This document shows positions 44,241 through 53,662 of a DNA stretch of 64,000 bases, piece after piece. The first letter of the stretch is position 1. Each line of letters opens with the position of its first letter. Position numbers and translations under genes: made by a program. This stretch comes from JAUWBF01 sp043815125 (GTDB taxonomy: Bacteria; Verrucomicrobiota; Verrucomicrobiia; Opitutales; Opitutaceae). Location: contig JBDRJH010000147.1 of assembly GCA_043815125.1 (NCBI GenBank), forward strand, positions 1 through 64,000, in the 5' to 3' direction. Under the pieces are notes generated by a model. It made no database searches. It was given only the letters and a program-made list of their open reading frames with translations, and was not told the origin of the DNA.

Positions 44241-45323
44241 GTGAGCAAAAAATCCACCACCACCGCCAACGTGAGCGCCTCCGGCAGCGAGACCGCACCC
44301 ATCAACGCCAAACTCTCCCCCGAGGACAAAATCGAGCTCTACCGCCAGATGGTGCGCATCCGCCGGTTCGAGGAACGCTCCCTGCGCGCCTATCAGGCCA
44401 AGAAGATCGGCGGTTTCCTTCACCTCTACATCGGCCAGGAGGCCGTCTCCGTCGGCTGCTGCTCGCTCATGGGCAAGGACGACCACGTCATCACCGCCTA
44501 CCGCGACCACGGCCACGCCATCTGCGTCGGCATGGACACCAAGCCCCTTATGGCCGAGCTCTACGGCAAGGCCACCGGCTGCTCCAAGGGCAAGGGCGGC
44601 TCCATGCACTACTTCTCCCCCTCCAAAAACTACTGGGGCGGCCACGGCATCGTCGGCGGCCAGATCCCGCTCGGCACCGGTCTCGCCTACGCGGTGAAAT
44701 ACCAAGGCAAAAAAGGCTGCGCACTCGCCTTCATGGGCGACGGCGCCGTCAACCAAGGCGCCGTGCACGAGGCCTACAACCTCGCCGCGCTCTGGGACCT
44801 TCCCGTCATCTTTGTCATCGAGAACAACGGCTACTCAATGGGCACCTCCCAGGAACGCTCCTCCGCCGGCCCCGGCCTCGCCCAGCGCGGCGAAGCCTAC
44901 GGCATGGAATGGGCCACCTGCTTCGGCCACGACGTCTACGAAGTCCGCGCGACCATGGACAAATACATGACACGAGCCCGCGAGACCAACAAACCCGCCG
45001 TCATCGAGATCGACACCTATCGCTACCGCGGCCACTCCGTCGCCGACCCCGACAACACCTACCGCACCCGCGAGGAGGTCGCCGAATACCGCCGCACCAA
45101 GGATCCGATCAACCTGTTCCAGGAAAAGCTCAAATCGGAAAACGTCCTCACCGACGAACTCATCGAAAAGATCGACGCCGAGGCCAAGGCCGAGGCCGAC
45201 CTCGCCGCCGAGTTCGCCGAAGCCAGCCCCTTCCCCACCCCCGACGACATCCAGACCGACGTCTATTGGGAGGCCGACAACGCCGACCAACGCGCCTCCA
45301 AGGGCCGCCTTTTCGTCGATTGA
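44241..45323 (+). CDS. pdhA: Pyruvate dehydrogenase E1 component, alpha subunit
   Basis: A 360-residue thiamine-dependent E1 alpha subunit. It contains RRFEERSLRAYQAKKIGGF, HVITAYRDHGHAICVGMD, the GKGGSMHYFS motif, the TPP motif GDGAVNQGAVHEAYNLAAL with ENNGYSMGTS, and the phosphorylation-loop-like YRYRGHSVADP. With the beta subunit it decarboxylates pyruvate and passes the acetyl group to E2. The start is taken at GTG 44241 (VSKKSTTTANV); an upstream TTG at 44190 is possible. The first ~35 residues are Ser/Thr-rich and probably disordered. Confidence 0.94.
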   Translation: MSKKSTTTANVSASGSETAPINAKLSPEDKIELYRQMVRIRRFEERSLRAYQAKKIGGFLHLYIGQEAVSVGCCSLMGKDDHVITAYRDHGHAICVGMDTKPLMAELYGKATGCSKGKGGSMHYFSPSKNYWGGHGIVGGQIPLGTGLAYAVKYQGKKGCALAFMGDGAVNQGAVHEAYNLAALWDLPVIFVIENNGYSMGTSQERSSAGPGLAQRGEAYGMEWATCFGHDVYEVRATMDKYMTRARETNKPAVIEIDTYRYRGHSVADPDNTYRTREEVAEYRRTKDPINLFQEKLKSENVLTDELIEKIDAEAKAEADLAAEFAEASPFPTPDDIQTDVYWEADNADQRASKGRLFVD

Positions 45324-45370
45324 TCCAGCCGCGCGTCACCAACTTTCAAATACAAAAGATCACCACCACC

Positions 45371-46348
45371 ATGGCCGTCCTTTCCTACCGCGAAGCCGTT
45401 CGCGCCGCCCTCTCCGAGGAACTCGAACGCGATGCAAACGTCGTCCTCATGGGCGAAGAAGTCGCCAAGTTCAACGGAGCCTACAAGGTCTCCGAGGGCC
45501 TGCTCGAAAAATTCGGGCCCAAGCGCATCGTCGACACCCCCATCTCCGAGGCCGGCTTCATCGGCATGGGCGTCGGCGCCTCCATGCTCGGCATCCGCCC
45601 CGTGATGGAACTCATGTTCTGGTCCTTCTACTCCGTCGCCTTCGACCAGATCCTCAACAACGCCGCCAACGTCCGCTACATGTCCGGCGGCCTCATCAAC
45701 TGCCCCATCGTCATCCGCGGCCCCGCCAACGGCGGCACCAACGTCGGCGCCACCCACTCGCACACCCCCGAGAACGTGCTCGCCAACCACCCCGGCGTGA
45801 AGGTCGTCGTGCCCGCCACCGCGCGCGACGCCAAGGGCCTGCTCAAGTCCGCCATCCGCGACAACGACCCCGTCTTCTTCCTCGAAAACACCATCCTCTA
45901 CGGCGAGAAGGGCGAGGTTCCCGACACCGAGGAACTCATCCCCCTCGGCGTCGCCGACGTGAAGCGCGAGGGCTCCGACCTGACCATCGTCACCTACGGC
46001 CGTTGCGTGTTGCACTCCCTCGCCGCCGCCGAAGTCCTCGAAAAGGAGCACGACATCTCCGTCGAGGTCGTCGATCTGCGCACCATCCGCCCGCTCGACA
46101 TCGACACCGTGCTCAAGTCCGTCGCCAAGACCCACCGCGTGCTCATCGTCGAGGAGCAAAAACCCTTCGCCTCCGTGGGCTCGCAACTCTCCCACATGAT
46201 CCAGCGCGAGGCCTTCGACGAACTCGACGGCCCCATCCACCGCCTCGCCACCATCGACGCGCCCGCCATCTACAGCCCGCCCGTCGAAGTCGAGCAGCTC
46301 CCCAACCCCGCCCGCGTCATCAAGGCCGCCCTCGCCGCCCTCGCCTAA
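45371..46348 (+). CDS. pdhB: Pyruvate dehydrogenase E1 component, beta subunit
   Basis: A 325-residue beta subunit. Family features are LSYREAVRAALSEELERDAN, VVLMGEEVAKFNGAYKVSEG, PISEAGFIGMGVGASMLGIR, MELMFWSFYSVAFDQI, and the C-terminal transketolase domain with VDLRTIRPLDIDTVLKSVAK and EEQKPFASVGSQL. The ATG at 45371 follows a 47-bp gap after the alpha gene. The complex's E3 (dihydrolipoyl dehydrogenase) is not in the window. Confidence 0.95.
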   Translation: MAVLSYREAVRAALSEELERDANVVLMGEEVAKFNGAYKVSEGLLEKFGPKRIVDTPISEAGFIGMGVGASMLGIRPVMELMFWSFYSVAFDQILNNAANVRYMSGGLINCPIVIRGPANGGTNVGATHSHTPENVLANHPGVKVVVPATARDAKGLLKSAIRDNDPVFFLENTILYGEKGEVPDTEELIPLGVADVKREGSDLTIVTYGRCVLHSLAAAEVLEKEHDISVEVVDLRTIRPLDIDTVLKSVAKTHRVLIVEEQKPFASVGSQLSHMIQREAFDELDGPIHRLATIDAPAIYSPPVEVEQLPNPARVIKAALAALA

Positions 46349-46371
46349 CCTTTAAACACCTCTTACATCAA

Positions 46372-47676
46372 ATGGCCGACATCATCGAAATGCCGAAACT
46401 GAGCGACACCATGACGGTGGGCACGCTCGTCAAGTGGCTCAAAAAGGAAGGCGACAAAGTCGCCAGCGGCGACATGCTCGCCGAGGTCGAGACCGACAAG
46501 GCCACCATGGAGCTCGAGTGCTTCTTCGACGGCGTCCTGCTCAAGACCTTCGCCGAGGCCGGCGCCCAGGTCGCGATCGGCGAACCGCTCTGCGCCGTCG
46601 GCAAGGAAGGCGAGACCGTCGAGGCCCCCGCCAAGAAGACCCCCGAAGCGCCCGCCCCCGAGGAAAAGAAAACCGAGACCAAGGAGTCCTCCAAGAAGGA
46701 GGATGCCCCCAAGGCCGAATCCAAGCCCGCCGCCTCCACCCCCGCTCCGGCTCCCGCCGCCGAGCCCGCCCGCGCCTCCGGCGAACGCGTCAAGATCTCC
46801 CCGCTGGCCAAGAAACTCGCCGCCGAGAAGGGCATCGATCCCGCCCTCGTCAAAGGCTCCGGCCCCGGAGGCCGCATCGTGCGCGCCGACATCAACGCCG
46901 CCGAAAAAGCCGGCACCGCCAAGGCCGGCTCCAAGTCCGCCTGCGGCGCCGCCTTCGCCCCCGGCTCCGTCGCCAAGGGACCCGTCCAGGAAGAACGCGC
47001 TGTGCCCGTCTCCACCATGCGCGGCGTCATCGCCAAGCGCCTGCTCGAGTCCAAGACCACCATCCCGCACTTCTACCTCGAGATCGAGGTCGACGCCGAG
47101 CCGTTGCTCACGCTGCGCGAGCAACTCAACAAGGGCCTCGCCGACGCAGGCGTGAAGCTCTCCGTCAACGACTTCATCCTCAAGGCCAGCGCCGAAGCCC
47201 TGCGCAAGGTTCCCGACGTCAACGCCTCTTGGCACACCACCGAGATCAAGTATCACGCCGCCGCCAACGTCTCCTTCGCGGTGGCGCTGCCGGACGGTCT
47301 GATCACCCCGGTCGTCTTCAACGCCCACGACAAGTCCGTCTTTGAGATCAGCAAGGAAGCCAAGACCCTCGGCAAAAAGGCCAAGGAGAAAAAGCTCCAG
47401 CCCGCCGAGTTCACCGGCGGCACCTTCTGCGTCTCCAACCTCGGCATGATGGGCATCCCCAAGTTCCTCCCGATCATCAACCCGCCCAACGCCGCCATCC
47501 TCGGCGTCGGCACGACCGTCACCAAGCCGGTCGTGAAGAACGGCCAGATCGTCGTCGGCCAGACCCTCACGCTCACCCTCTCGGCCGACCACCGCGTGGT
47601 CGACGGAGCGGTCGGCGCCCAGTTCCTCGGCGCCCTCAAGGCCGTGCTCGAAAGCCCCGCGCTGATGCTCGTCTGA
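46372..47676 (+). CDS. pdhC: Pyruvate dehydrogenase E2, dihydrolipoamide acetyltransferase
   Basis: A 434-residue E2. There is one lipoyl domain (residues 1-80; the lipoylated Lys43 is in EVETDKATMELE). An Ala/Pro/Lys-rich linker and the peripheral subunit-binding domain follow (about 140-175, ISPLAKKLAAEKGIDPALVK). The catalytic domain (about 205-434) has TIPHFYLEIEVDA, FCVSNLGMMGIPKFLPIINP, and the active-site SADHRVVDGAVGAQF with His and Asp. It transfers acetyl from lipoamide to CoA. The gene is 23 bp after E1 beta, and the operon ends at a strong terminator. Confidence 0.95.
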   Translation: MADIIEMPKLSDTMTVGTLVKWLKKEGDKVASGDMLAEVETDKATMELECFFDGVLLKTFAEAGAQVAIGEPLCAVGKEGETVEAPAKKTPEAPAPEEKKTETKESSKKEDAPKAESKPAASTPAPAPAAEPARASGERVKISPLAKKLAAEKGIDPALVKGSGPGGRIVRADINAAEKAGTAKAGSKSACGAAFAPGSVAKGPVQEERAVPVSTMRGVIAKRLLESKTTIPHFYLEIEVDAEPLLTLREQLNKGLADAGVKLSVNDFILKASAEALRKVPDVNASWHTTEIKYHAAANVSFAVALPDGLITPVVFNAHDKSVFEISKEAKTLGKKAKEKKLQPAEFTGGTFCVSNLGMMGIPKFLPIINPPNAAILGVGTTVTKPVVKNGQIVVGQTLTLTLSADHRVVDGAVGAQFLGALKAVLESPALMLV

Positions 47677-47702
47677 AAACGACGGCACCGCCCCGCCCTT
47701 CC

Positions 47703-47736
47703 AAGACCCGGCCCGCAAGGCCGGGTCTTTTTTTGG
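47703..47736 (+). terminator. Terminator after the pyruvate dehydrogenase operon
   Basis: An 11-bp stem (AAGACCCGGCC/GGCCGGGTCTT) with a 5-base loop and a long T-run. Confidence 0.92.
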
Positions 47737-47746
47737 CCCGGTTCCG

Positions 47747-47788
47747 CCATGCACAACGGTGTTCCGGCCGGAACATCGTTGTGCATGG
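47747..47788. repeat. 42-nt near-perfect palindrome
   Basis: The arms are CCATGCACAACG and CGTTGTGCATGG, then one G/T pair, then an inner perfect 16-bp palindrome TGTTCCGGCCGGAACA. In plus-strand RNA the G/T pair would be a G-U wobble, so all 21 pairs can form. It lies between the PDH terminator and the M42 peptidase gene, 68 bp before that gene's ATG. It has no T-run and is not needed as a terminator. Confidence 0.85.
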
Positions 47789-47856
47789 CCACGTGATTGC
47801 CGCGCCGTCAAAACTTACGGTTTGCGACCGTCCGCGACGCGCCTGACATTGCCCCC

Positions 47857-48957
47857 ATGCCCAAGTCGAAGCCTTCAAAATCCGCCTCCGCCAAACCCTA
47901 CGCCGCCCCCGCCTTTCTGACCGATCTGCTCGCCGCCCGCTCGCCCTCCGGCGCCGAGTTCGAGGCCCAGGCCGTCTTCGACCAATACGTTTCCCCCGCC
48001 GCCGACAGCTACACCAAGGACGCCCTCGGCAACCGCGTCGCCACGCTCAACCCCAAGGGCGACCCCGTGCTCATGCTTGCCGGCCACATGGACGAGCTCG
48101 GCTTCATCATCAGCTACGTCAACAACGACGGCTTCCTCTACTTCGACACCATCGGCGGACACGACAAGACCGTCATCTCCGGCCGCCGCGTGCTCATCCG
48201 CACCGCCAACGGCGTCGTCAAGGGCGTCACCGGCAAACGCGCCATCCACCTGATGAACGAGGCCGACCGCAAGAAGGTCCCCGAACTGCACGAGATCTGG
48301 ATCGACATCGGCGCGCGCTCCAAGAAAGAAGCCCTCGCCCGCGTCTCCGTCGGCGACACCGCCACCTACGACCACGGCTTCGACCTCATCCACGGCAGCA
48401 TCGGCACCGCCCGCGCCTTCGACAACAAGGTCGGCGCCTACGTCGTCGGCGAGGCGCTCATCCGTCTGGCCAAGCTCAAGAAAAAACCTGCCGCCCGCGT
48501 GGTCGCCGTCGCCACCACCCAGGAGGAAATCGGCTGCCGCGGAGCCACCACCGCCACCTACGGCGTCGACCCGCATGTCGGCCTGGCCGTCGACGTCGGC
48601 CACGCCACCGACCACCCCGACTGCGACAATCGCAAATACGGCGAGGCCACCCTCGGCGGCGGCCCCATCATCTGCCGCGGCCCCAACATCAACCCGATGA
48701 TCTACGAAAAGCTGATCGCCGCGGCGAAGTCGCTGGGCATCCCCTATCAACTTGAGGCGGTCCCCCGTCCCACCTCCACCGACGCCCGCTCCATCCAGAT
48801 GGGCCGCGGCGGCGTCGCCACCGGCCTGGTCAGCATCCCCCTGCGCTACATGCACACCCCCAGCGAGCTGGTCGATTTGGAGGACGTGGAGCGCTGCGTG
48901 CAGCTCTTTGTCGAGTTCGCCCGCAGTCTCAAGCCGGGCGACTACGGCCACTTCTAA
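47857..48957 (+). CDS. M42 family metallopeptidase
   Basis: A 366-residue aminopeptidase of the M42 (glutamyl aminopeptidase/endoglucanase-like) family. Metal and catalytic residues are seen in MLAGHMDELGFII, the Asp of TARAFDNKVGAYV, the TTQEEIGCRGA glutamates, VDVGHATDHP and the late RYMHTPSELVDLEDVERC. It trims N-terminal residues from peptides in the cytoplasm. The start is ATG 47857. Its 3' end overlaps the convergent PepSY gene by 29 bp. Confidence 0.93.
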   Translation: MPKSKPSKSASAKPYAAPAFLTDLLAARSPSGAEFEAQAVFDQYVSPAADSYTKDALGNRVATLNPKGDPVLMLAGHMDELGFIISYVNNDGFLYFDTIGGHDKTVISGRRVLIRTANGVVKGVTGKRAIHLMNEADRKKVPELHEIWIDIGARSKKEALARVSVGDTATYDHGFDLIHGSIGTARAFDNKVGAYVVGEALIRLAKLKKKPAARVVAVATTQEEIGCRGATTATYGVDPHVGLAVDVGHATDHPDCDNRKYGEATLGGGPIICRGPNINPMIYEKLIAAAKSLGIPYQLEAVPRPTSTDARSIQMGRGGVATGLVSIPLRYMHTPSELVDLEDVERCVQLFVEFARSLKPGDYGHF

Positions 48958-50095
48958 GCAGGCGCCGCCAGCTCAGCGCGAAACCCGTGTAGACCAGCAC
49001 GAGCGCGGCCAGCGAGGCGACCGTCACGATCACCTTGCCGGTAAGGCCGAAGCCGCCGCCCGTGTGCAGGAAACGCATCCACACGCGGGCGCGCAGGCCG
49101 GGACTGCGGTCGTGATAATGCACGGCCCGCAGGATCTCGCCGGTGAACGGATCGGACTCGACCGGCACCCAAGCACGGTTGGGCATGTAGTCCGGCAGGA
49201 CCACGTCGAAGTGCAGCGGGCGCAACGCCTCGCCGTCGCCTCCGGCCTCGGGATAACCCAGCCCGATCGAGCGCCACTCGGGAAACCGCGCCGCGATGAC
49301 CGCGAGCGCCTGTTCCAGCGAGACCGGCTCGGCGCCCGGCGAGGGCTCGGGCACCGTCAGCGGCGGCAACGCGAACATGCCGAAGTTGCGCGACTCCGGC
49401 GCCTGCTCGCCGGCCAGCGTGAAGACCAACCGATGCCCCCACTCGTAGGAGATGACGACGCCGGTCAAGCCGAGCACCAGCAACACCGGCAACGACCAAA
49501 ACCCCAACGCGTCGTGCCAGTTGCGATCACGGGCCTTGCCCCGCCAACCGCGCATGAGCCAGAGACGCGGCTTCAGCGCCCGCACGTGCCAGCTCCGCGG
49601 CCACCACAGCCACAGACCGGTGACGCACAGCCCGACAAAGGCCACGTTGCACGCGCCGGTGATCGCGCGGCCGACCGGAAACCAATCGCCCTCCATTCCC
49701 AGCCAGCGGTGCCAGCCCTCGAGTTCGTGGAGGACGTCGTGCAGGCCGTGCGCCCGCGAGTCGCGCACCTCGCCGGTGAACGGGTTCGCGTAGAGCGGCC
49801 CCTCGCGGCCGGCGTGCAGCACGACCGCGTGGTCCGGATCGCGAAAGATGGTCGCGTGGTCGACGGCGAACTCCGGCCGCTGACGCAACGACGCCGCGCG
49901 GAGTTCGTCGAGCGTCAACCGTCGCGCGTCGGCGTCGGCGGTCGGCTTGATGTGCGCCACCTCACGGTCCTTCCACCCGAGCAATTCCTCCTCGAAGGCG
50001 ATGGCGACGCCGGTGGCGGACATGATCGCGACGATCACGCCCGACACCACGCCGCACATCAGATGCGTCCAGAAGATCGCCTTGCGCAGGGTCAT
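48929..50095 (-). CDS. PepSY-associated transmembrane protein
   Basis: A 388-residue protein of the PepSY_TM family (often called iron-regulated or PiuB-like membrane proteins). Helices lie at about residues 10-33, 150-170, 200-225 and 345-370. PepSY-type segments include RRLTLDELRAASL, LEQALAVIAARFP and VPVESDPFTGEILRAVHYHD, and the family's HELEGWHRWLGMEG and WMRFLHTGGGFGL occur. These proteins are thought to help siderophore or ferric iron reduction at the inner membrane. It follows the TonB receptor by 29 bp, which supports an iron role. Confidence 0.9.
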   Translation of the reverse strand: MTLRKAIFWTHLMCGVVSGVIVAIMSATGVAIAFEEELLGWKDREVAHIKPTADADARRLTLDELRAASLRQRPEFAVDHATIFRDPDHAVVLHAGREGPLYANPFTGEVRDSRAHGLHDVLHELEGWHRWLGMEGDWFPVGRAITGACNVAFVGLCVTGLWLWWPRSWHVRALKPRLWLMRGWRGKARDRNWHDALGFWSLPVLLVLGLTGVVISYEWGHRLVFTLAGEQAPESRNFGMFALPPLTVPEPSPGAEPVSLEQALAVIAARFPEWRSIGLGYPEAGGDGEALRPLHFDVVLPDYMPNRAWVPVESDPFTGEILRAVHYHDRSPGLRARVWMRFLHTGGGFGLTGKVIVTVASLAALVLVYTGFALSWRRLLRSGRSRPA

Positions 50096-50124
50096 GGATA
50101 CGATGCGGGACGGCGGCCGCCGGC

Positions 50125-52395
50125 TCAGAAGCGCCAGCTGGCGGAGACGCGGATGTCGCGGCCGGCCTCGGGCGCGCCGACGACCCCGCCGAAACCGGGG
50201 AACGCGGTCATGTCCTCGACGCTGCCGTGGCTGCGGTAGTATTTGTCGAAGACGTTTTTGACGGTGAGGTTGAGGCTCAGGTTCTCGGCGAACCACGGGC
50301 GCCAGCGCACGAAGAAGTCGTGCACCGCGTAGCCGGGCTTGTCGATGGTGCTGCCGGCCACGCCGCTGATCGCGAACGGCACGGAGATGTCGTCGATGCC
50401 CTGCACGATGCGGGCGTTCCAGCCGAGGTCGACGTCGTGGCGAGGACGCCAGACGGCGTCGACGACCCAGGTGTCGCCGATCTGCGAGACGAGCGAGCCG
50501 TATTGGTAACGGGTGGCGGTCTGGCCGTTGAGCTCGGTGTCGGCGTGGTTGTATTGCACGCCCACGACCACCTGGCCGAAGTCGTAGGACGCGCGGGCGA
50601 AGACGCCCTCGGTCTTCAGCTCGCCGGCGTTGTCGTAGACGTTGGACCAAGGGAGCGTGTTCGTAATGACATCGTCGATACGGTGGATGTAGCCGCCGGC
50701 CTCCAGCTGCAGGCCGCGCTTTTGGTAGAGGAAGCGCAGCTCGTAGTTGACCGCCTTTTCGGCCTCGAGGTCGGGATCGTTGTTGGCGATGTCGACCTTG
50801 AAGGCGTCGTTGATGTCGGGGCCGCGGTAGGCGGTGGCGACGCCGGCGTTGACGCTGAACTCGGGAGTGAACGCGTAGGTGGCCCCGAGGTTGGGGCTGA
50901 AGCCGTCGTGGCGGAATTGTTGATCCAGGCGGTCGTCGAGGCGATAGATGTCGTAGCGTGCGCCGGCGTTGATGGTCAGACGCTCGGCGGCGGCGAACTC
51001 GCCCTGCGCGAACAGCCCGGTGACCGTGGCGTCCTCGCTGTCGGCGACGGGGCCTCCGCGGGGGCCGGCCTCGACGTGGTCGATGCGGTGGTCGACCCCG
51101 TAGACGATCTTGTGGTCGCCGGGGCGGGAGGTGTTGCGCAGGTCGAACTGCCAGCCGTCGATGTCCCCTTCATACGGGCCAAACGGGCCGATCTGCAGCA
51201 GCTGCGCGTCGGTGTAGCTGACGGTGAAGTCGAGGTCGACCACGTCGGACATCTCCGGACGGATGCCGTAGTTGAAAGTCGAGGTGCGGCGGTCCGCCTC
51301 CATGTAGAGCGCGGGGTTGGCCGGGCCGGGCGCCCACTCGGGGCGGCGGAGCTTGTCGCCCTCTTCCTCGAGGTTCTCGAAGCTGAGGCGCAGGCGCTGG
51401 CCGTTGGCAAACTCACCGACGACCTTGCCGAACACGACCTGCTGCTGCGAGTCGGAGCCTATGAGACGGTTGCCGTTGCCGTCCGTGATTTCTTCATGAT
51501 CCGAGGACACGACGCTGAGCAGGCCGCTCCAGATGTCGTTGGCGCGGCCGAAGCCGGTGAGGCTGCCGCGGTGTCCGTTGGTGTTGTCGAAGTAGCCGTA
51601 TTTGGCGAGCGCGCCGGCGGTCTCGCCGGGGTTGAGCAGATCGGACGGATCCTTGGTCACGAAGCGAATCGCGCCGCCCAGCGCGCCGGGGCCGTCGGCG
51701 GCGTTGCCGACGCCGGGCTGGATCTCGACCTGCTTGAGCAGCTCGGGCTCGATGGTGACGCGGCCGATGTGGTGGAACAGCGAGCCGCTCTGCGTCGCGC
51801 CGTCGACCTTGATGTTGAGCAGACCCTCGCCGAGGTTGCGCACGTAGATTTTTTGCGCGATGCCGGTCGAGCCGCCGACCGTGACGCTCGGGTCGATGGA
51901 AAGCGTGTCCTCGAGGTCGGTGGCCTGGCGCGTGTCGAGGTCGTCCTGGGTGACGATCAGCACGCGCTGCGCTCCGGTCGAGGTGACGACCACGGGCGCG
52001 AGCATGAGGGGAGCCTCGTCCGCGAACGCCTGCGGATTGGCGGTATCGGCAGCGCCATCGGCGGGCAAGATCGCGATGGTGCGGCCCTCACCCGGTTGGT
52101 GGACCAAGCCCGAATCAGCCAACAGGCGATCCAGAGCCTCGCCCGGCCCGAAGGCACCGCGCAGGGCGGGCGCCTGTTTGCCGGCGACCACGCGGGCGTC
52201 GAAGATGATGTCGGCGCCGATGATCTCACCGACCTTGGCCAACGCGTCGGCCAGCGGTTGCGCCGGCAGGTCGAAGGCGTGGGTCGCCGCGATCTCGGTT
52301 TGGGCGACGGCCGCAACGGGCAGCGTCAACGCGGCCGGGAACCAGCCGGCGGCGGCGATTTGCAGGAGGATGACAAGGGAACTGGATGCTCTCAT
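50125..52395 (-). CDS. TonB-dependent receptor with STN signalling domain
   Basis: A 756-residue outer-membrane receptor of the FecA type. A signal peptide ends near residue 32. The STN domain (about 36-110, FDLPAQPLADALAKVGEIIG, RLLADSGLVH) signals to FecR. The plug is at about 135-260 (DLEDTLSIDPSVTVGG, NIKVDGATQSGSLFHHIGR, ADGPGALGGAIRFVTK). The beta barrel follows, ending NLTVKNVFDKYYRSHGS and the terminal Phe of SASWRF. The ligand is probably a ferric siderophore or heme. No good Fur box precedes it; the one candidate lies before the sigma gene upstream. Confidence 0.95.
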   Translation of the reverse strand: MRASSSLVILLQIAAAGWFPAALTLPVAAVAQTEIAATHAFDLPAQPLADALAKVGEIIGADIIFDARVVAGKQAPALRGAFGPGEALDRLLADSGLVHQPGEGRTIAILPADGAADTANPQAFADEAPLMLAPVVVTSTGAQRVLIVTQDDLDTRQATDLEDTLSIDPSVTVGGSTGIAQKIYVRNLGEGLLNIKVDGATQSGSLFHHIGRVTIEPELLKQVEIQPGVGNAADGPGALGGAIRFVTKDPSDLLNPGETAGALAKYGYFDNTNGHRGSLTGFGRANDIWSGLLSVVSSDHEEITDGNGNRLIGSDSQQQVVFGKVVGEFANGQRLRLSFENLEEEGDKLRRPEWAPGPANPALYMEADRRTSTFNYGIRPEMSDVVDLDFTVSYTDAQLLQIGPFGPYEGDIDGWQFDLRNTSRPGDHKIVYGVDHRIDHVEAGPRGGPVADSEDATVTGLFAQGEFAAAERLTINAGARYDIYRLDDRLDQQFRHDGFSPNLGATYAFTPEFSVNAGVATAYRGPDINDAFKVDIANNDPDLEAEKAVNYELRFLYQKRGLQLEAGGYIHRIDDVITNTLPWSNVYDNAGELKTEGVFARASYDFGQVVVGVQYNHADTELNGQTATRYQYGSLVSQIGDTWVVDAVWRPRHDVDLGWNARIVQGIDDISVPFAISGVAGSTIDKPGYAVHDFFVRWRPWFAENLSLNLTVKNVFDKYYRSHGSVEDMTAFPGFGGVVGAPEAGRDIRVSASWRF

Positions 52396-52493
52396 GGAAG
52401 GGATCGCCCCGCCCGTCGATCAGCGACGGTAACAGCGGCTACCCAACACGACGGGCGGAGCGCCGCATCGTTCACCCTCGCTCGCAAAAAAGT

Positions 52494-53498
52494 TCAACGT
52501 TTTGGTCCGATCTCGATCAAACGGTCACCGATCCGGTCGACCGTGACCGGCAGGATCAGCTCCAGCGACAGGAGAAAATCAACCGGCTGATCCGTCTGGA
52601 ACGAGCCCGACACCGCCAACCGCCGCAGCTCTTCGCCGCGGATGATGATGTCCCCGTCGAAATACCGGTCGGCCTCGCGCACGACCTCCTGCAACGGCAG
52701 TGCGGCGAACACGATTCTACCGCCGCGCCACGAGGCGAAGCTTTCCAACGGAAACTCGATGCGCTCCACCGCGCCGCCCGTGGCCGCGAGCCGCGCGCCT
52801 TCGCCCATGCGCAGCAAAACGGCCCCGCCGCCGGCCGCTTCCACCGCGCCGAATTTCACCACGCCCTCCGCGACGGTCACCGTCGCGCCCTCGCGGCGAC
52901 GGTCCACCTGAAACTCCGTGCCGACGACCTCGACGCGCGCCGCGCCGGCCTCGATCACGAACGGTCGCGCGGCGTCGCCGTGGACCCTGAAAACCGCCCG
53001 CCCGTCAAACTCCCGCAGACGGCGCTCGTCGGCGGTGAAAACCGCCTCAAACCGCGTCGCGCCGTCCAGCGTCACCTCCGAGCCGTCGGACAAACTCACC
53101 GTGCGTTGCTCGCCGCGTCCCGTCTCGAAGCGGGCAAACTCCGGAGCCGGTGCGCGCCCGAGCCACAAAAACACGCCCAGAGCCAAAACCGCCGCCATCG
53201 CCACGAACGCCCCGCAATTGGCCGCGAGCAGGCGTCCCCAACCCGTCCACGTCGCCAGCGACGCCCGCCGGCGCGCGGCGTCGGCCGCAGTGGCGCGCAA
53301 TGTTTGCCACACCTCCTCGTCGGAAAACAGATCCGCCTCGCCCGCCTCGCGGTAGAGACGCTCCATCCGCGCGTATTCGTCACGGTTGCCCGGATCGGCC
53401 AGCCAACGCTCGAAGCGTCGCGCCTCCTCCGCGGACAGGCGGCCGCCATTGGCGCGCAACGCAAGCCAACGGGCAGCCTCGGAGGAACGGGTGGTCAT
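52494..53498 (-). CDS. FecR-type anti-sigma/signal transducer
   Basis: A 334-residue FecR protein. The cytoplasmic N-terminus (DUF4880-like; EAARWLALRANGGRLSAEEA, FERWLADPGNRDEYARMERL) is followed by one helix at about 92-112. The periplasmic FecR domain has QRTVSLSDGSEVTLDGATRF and VVGTEFQVDRR, and the C-terminal STN-contacting part has VVREADRYFDGDIIIRGEEL. It passes the receptor signal to the ECF sigma factor encoded just upstream. The start at ATG 53498 leaves 164 bp after the sigma gene. Confidence 0.93.
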   Translation of the reverse strand: MTTRSSEAARWLALRANGGRLSAEEARRFERWLADPGNRDEYARMERLYREAGEADLFSDEEVWQTLRATAADAARRRASLATWTGWGRLLAANCGAFVAMAAVLALGVFLWLGRAPAPEFARFETGRGEQRTVSLSDGSEVTLDGATRFEAVFTADERRLREFDGRAVFRVHGDAARPFVIEAGAARVEVVGTEFQVDRRREGATVTVAEGVVKFGAVEAAGGGAVLLRMGEGARLAATGGAVERIEFPLESFASWRGGRIVFAALPLQEVVREADRYFDGDIIIRGEELRRLAVSGSFQTDQPVDFLLSLELILPVTVDRIGDRLIEIGPKR

Positions 53499-53662
53499 GG
53501 TCGGATAAAGGTTAAGGTCTGGCGAGTCGGTGCCCGCCACGGGACGGGCAAGGCGCCGGCAAACGACGCCCCATTCCCAACGACGGACGAGACGGGCAAA
53601 CATTCACCCGGAGCGACGATTTTTTTCGAGCGCCATCTGCGCGCCGCATGCCCGCGCTGCCG

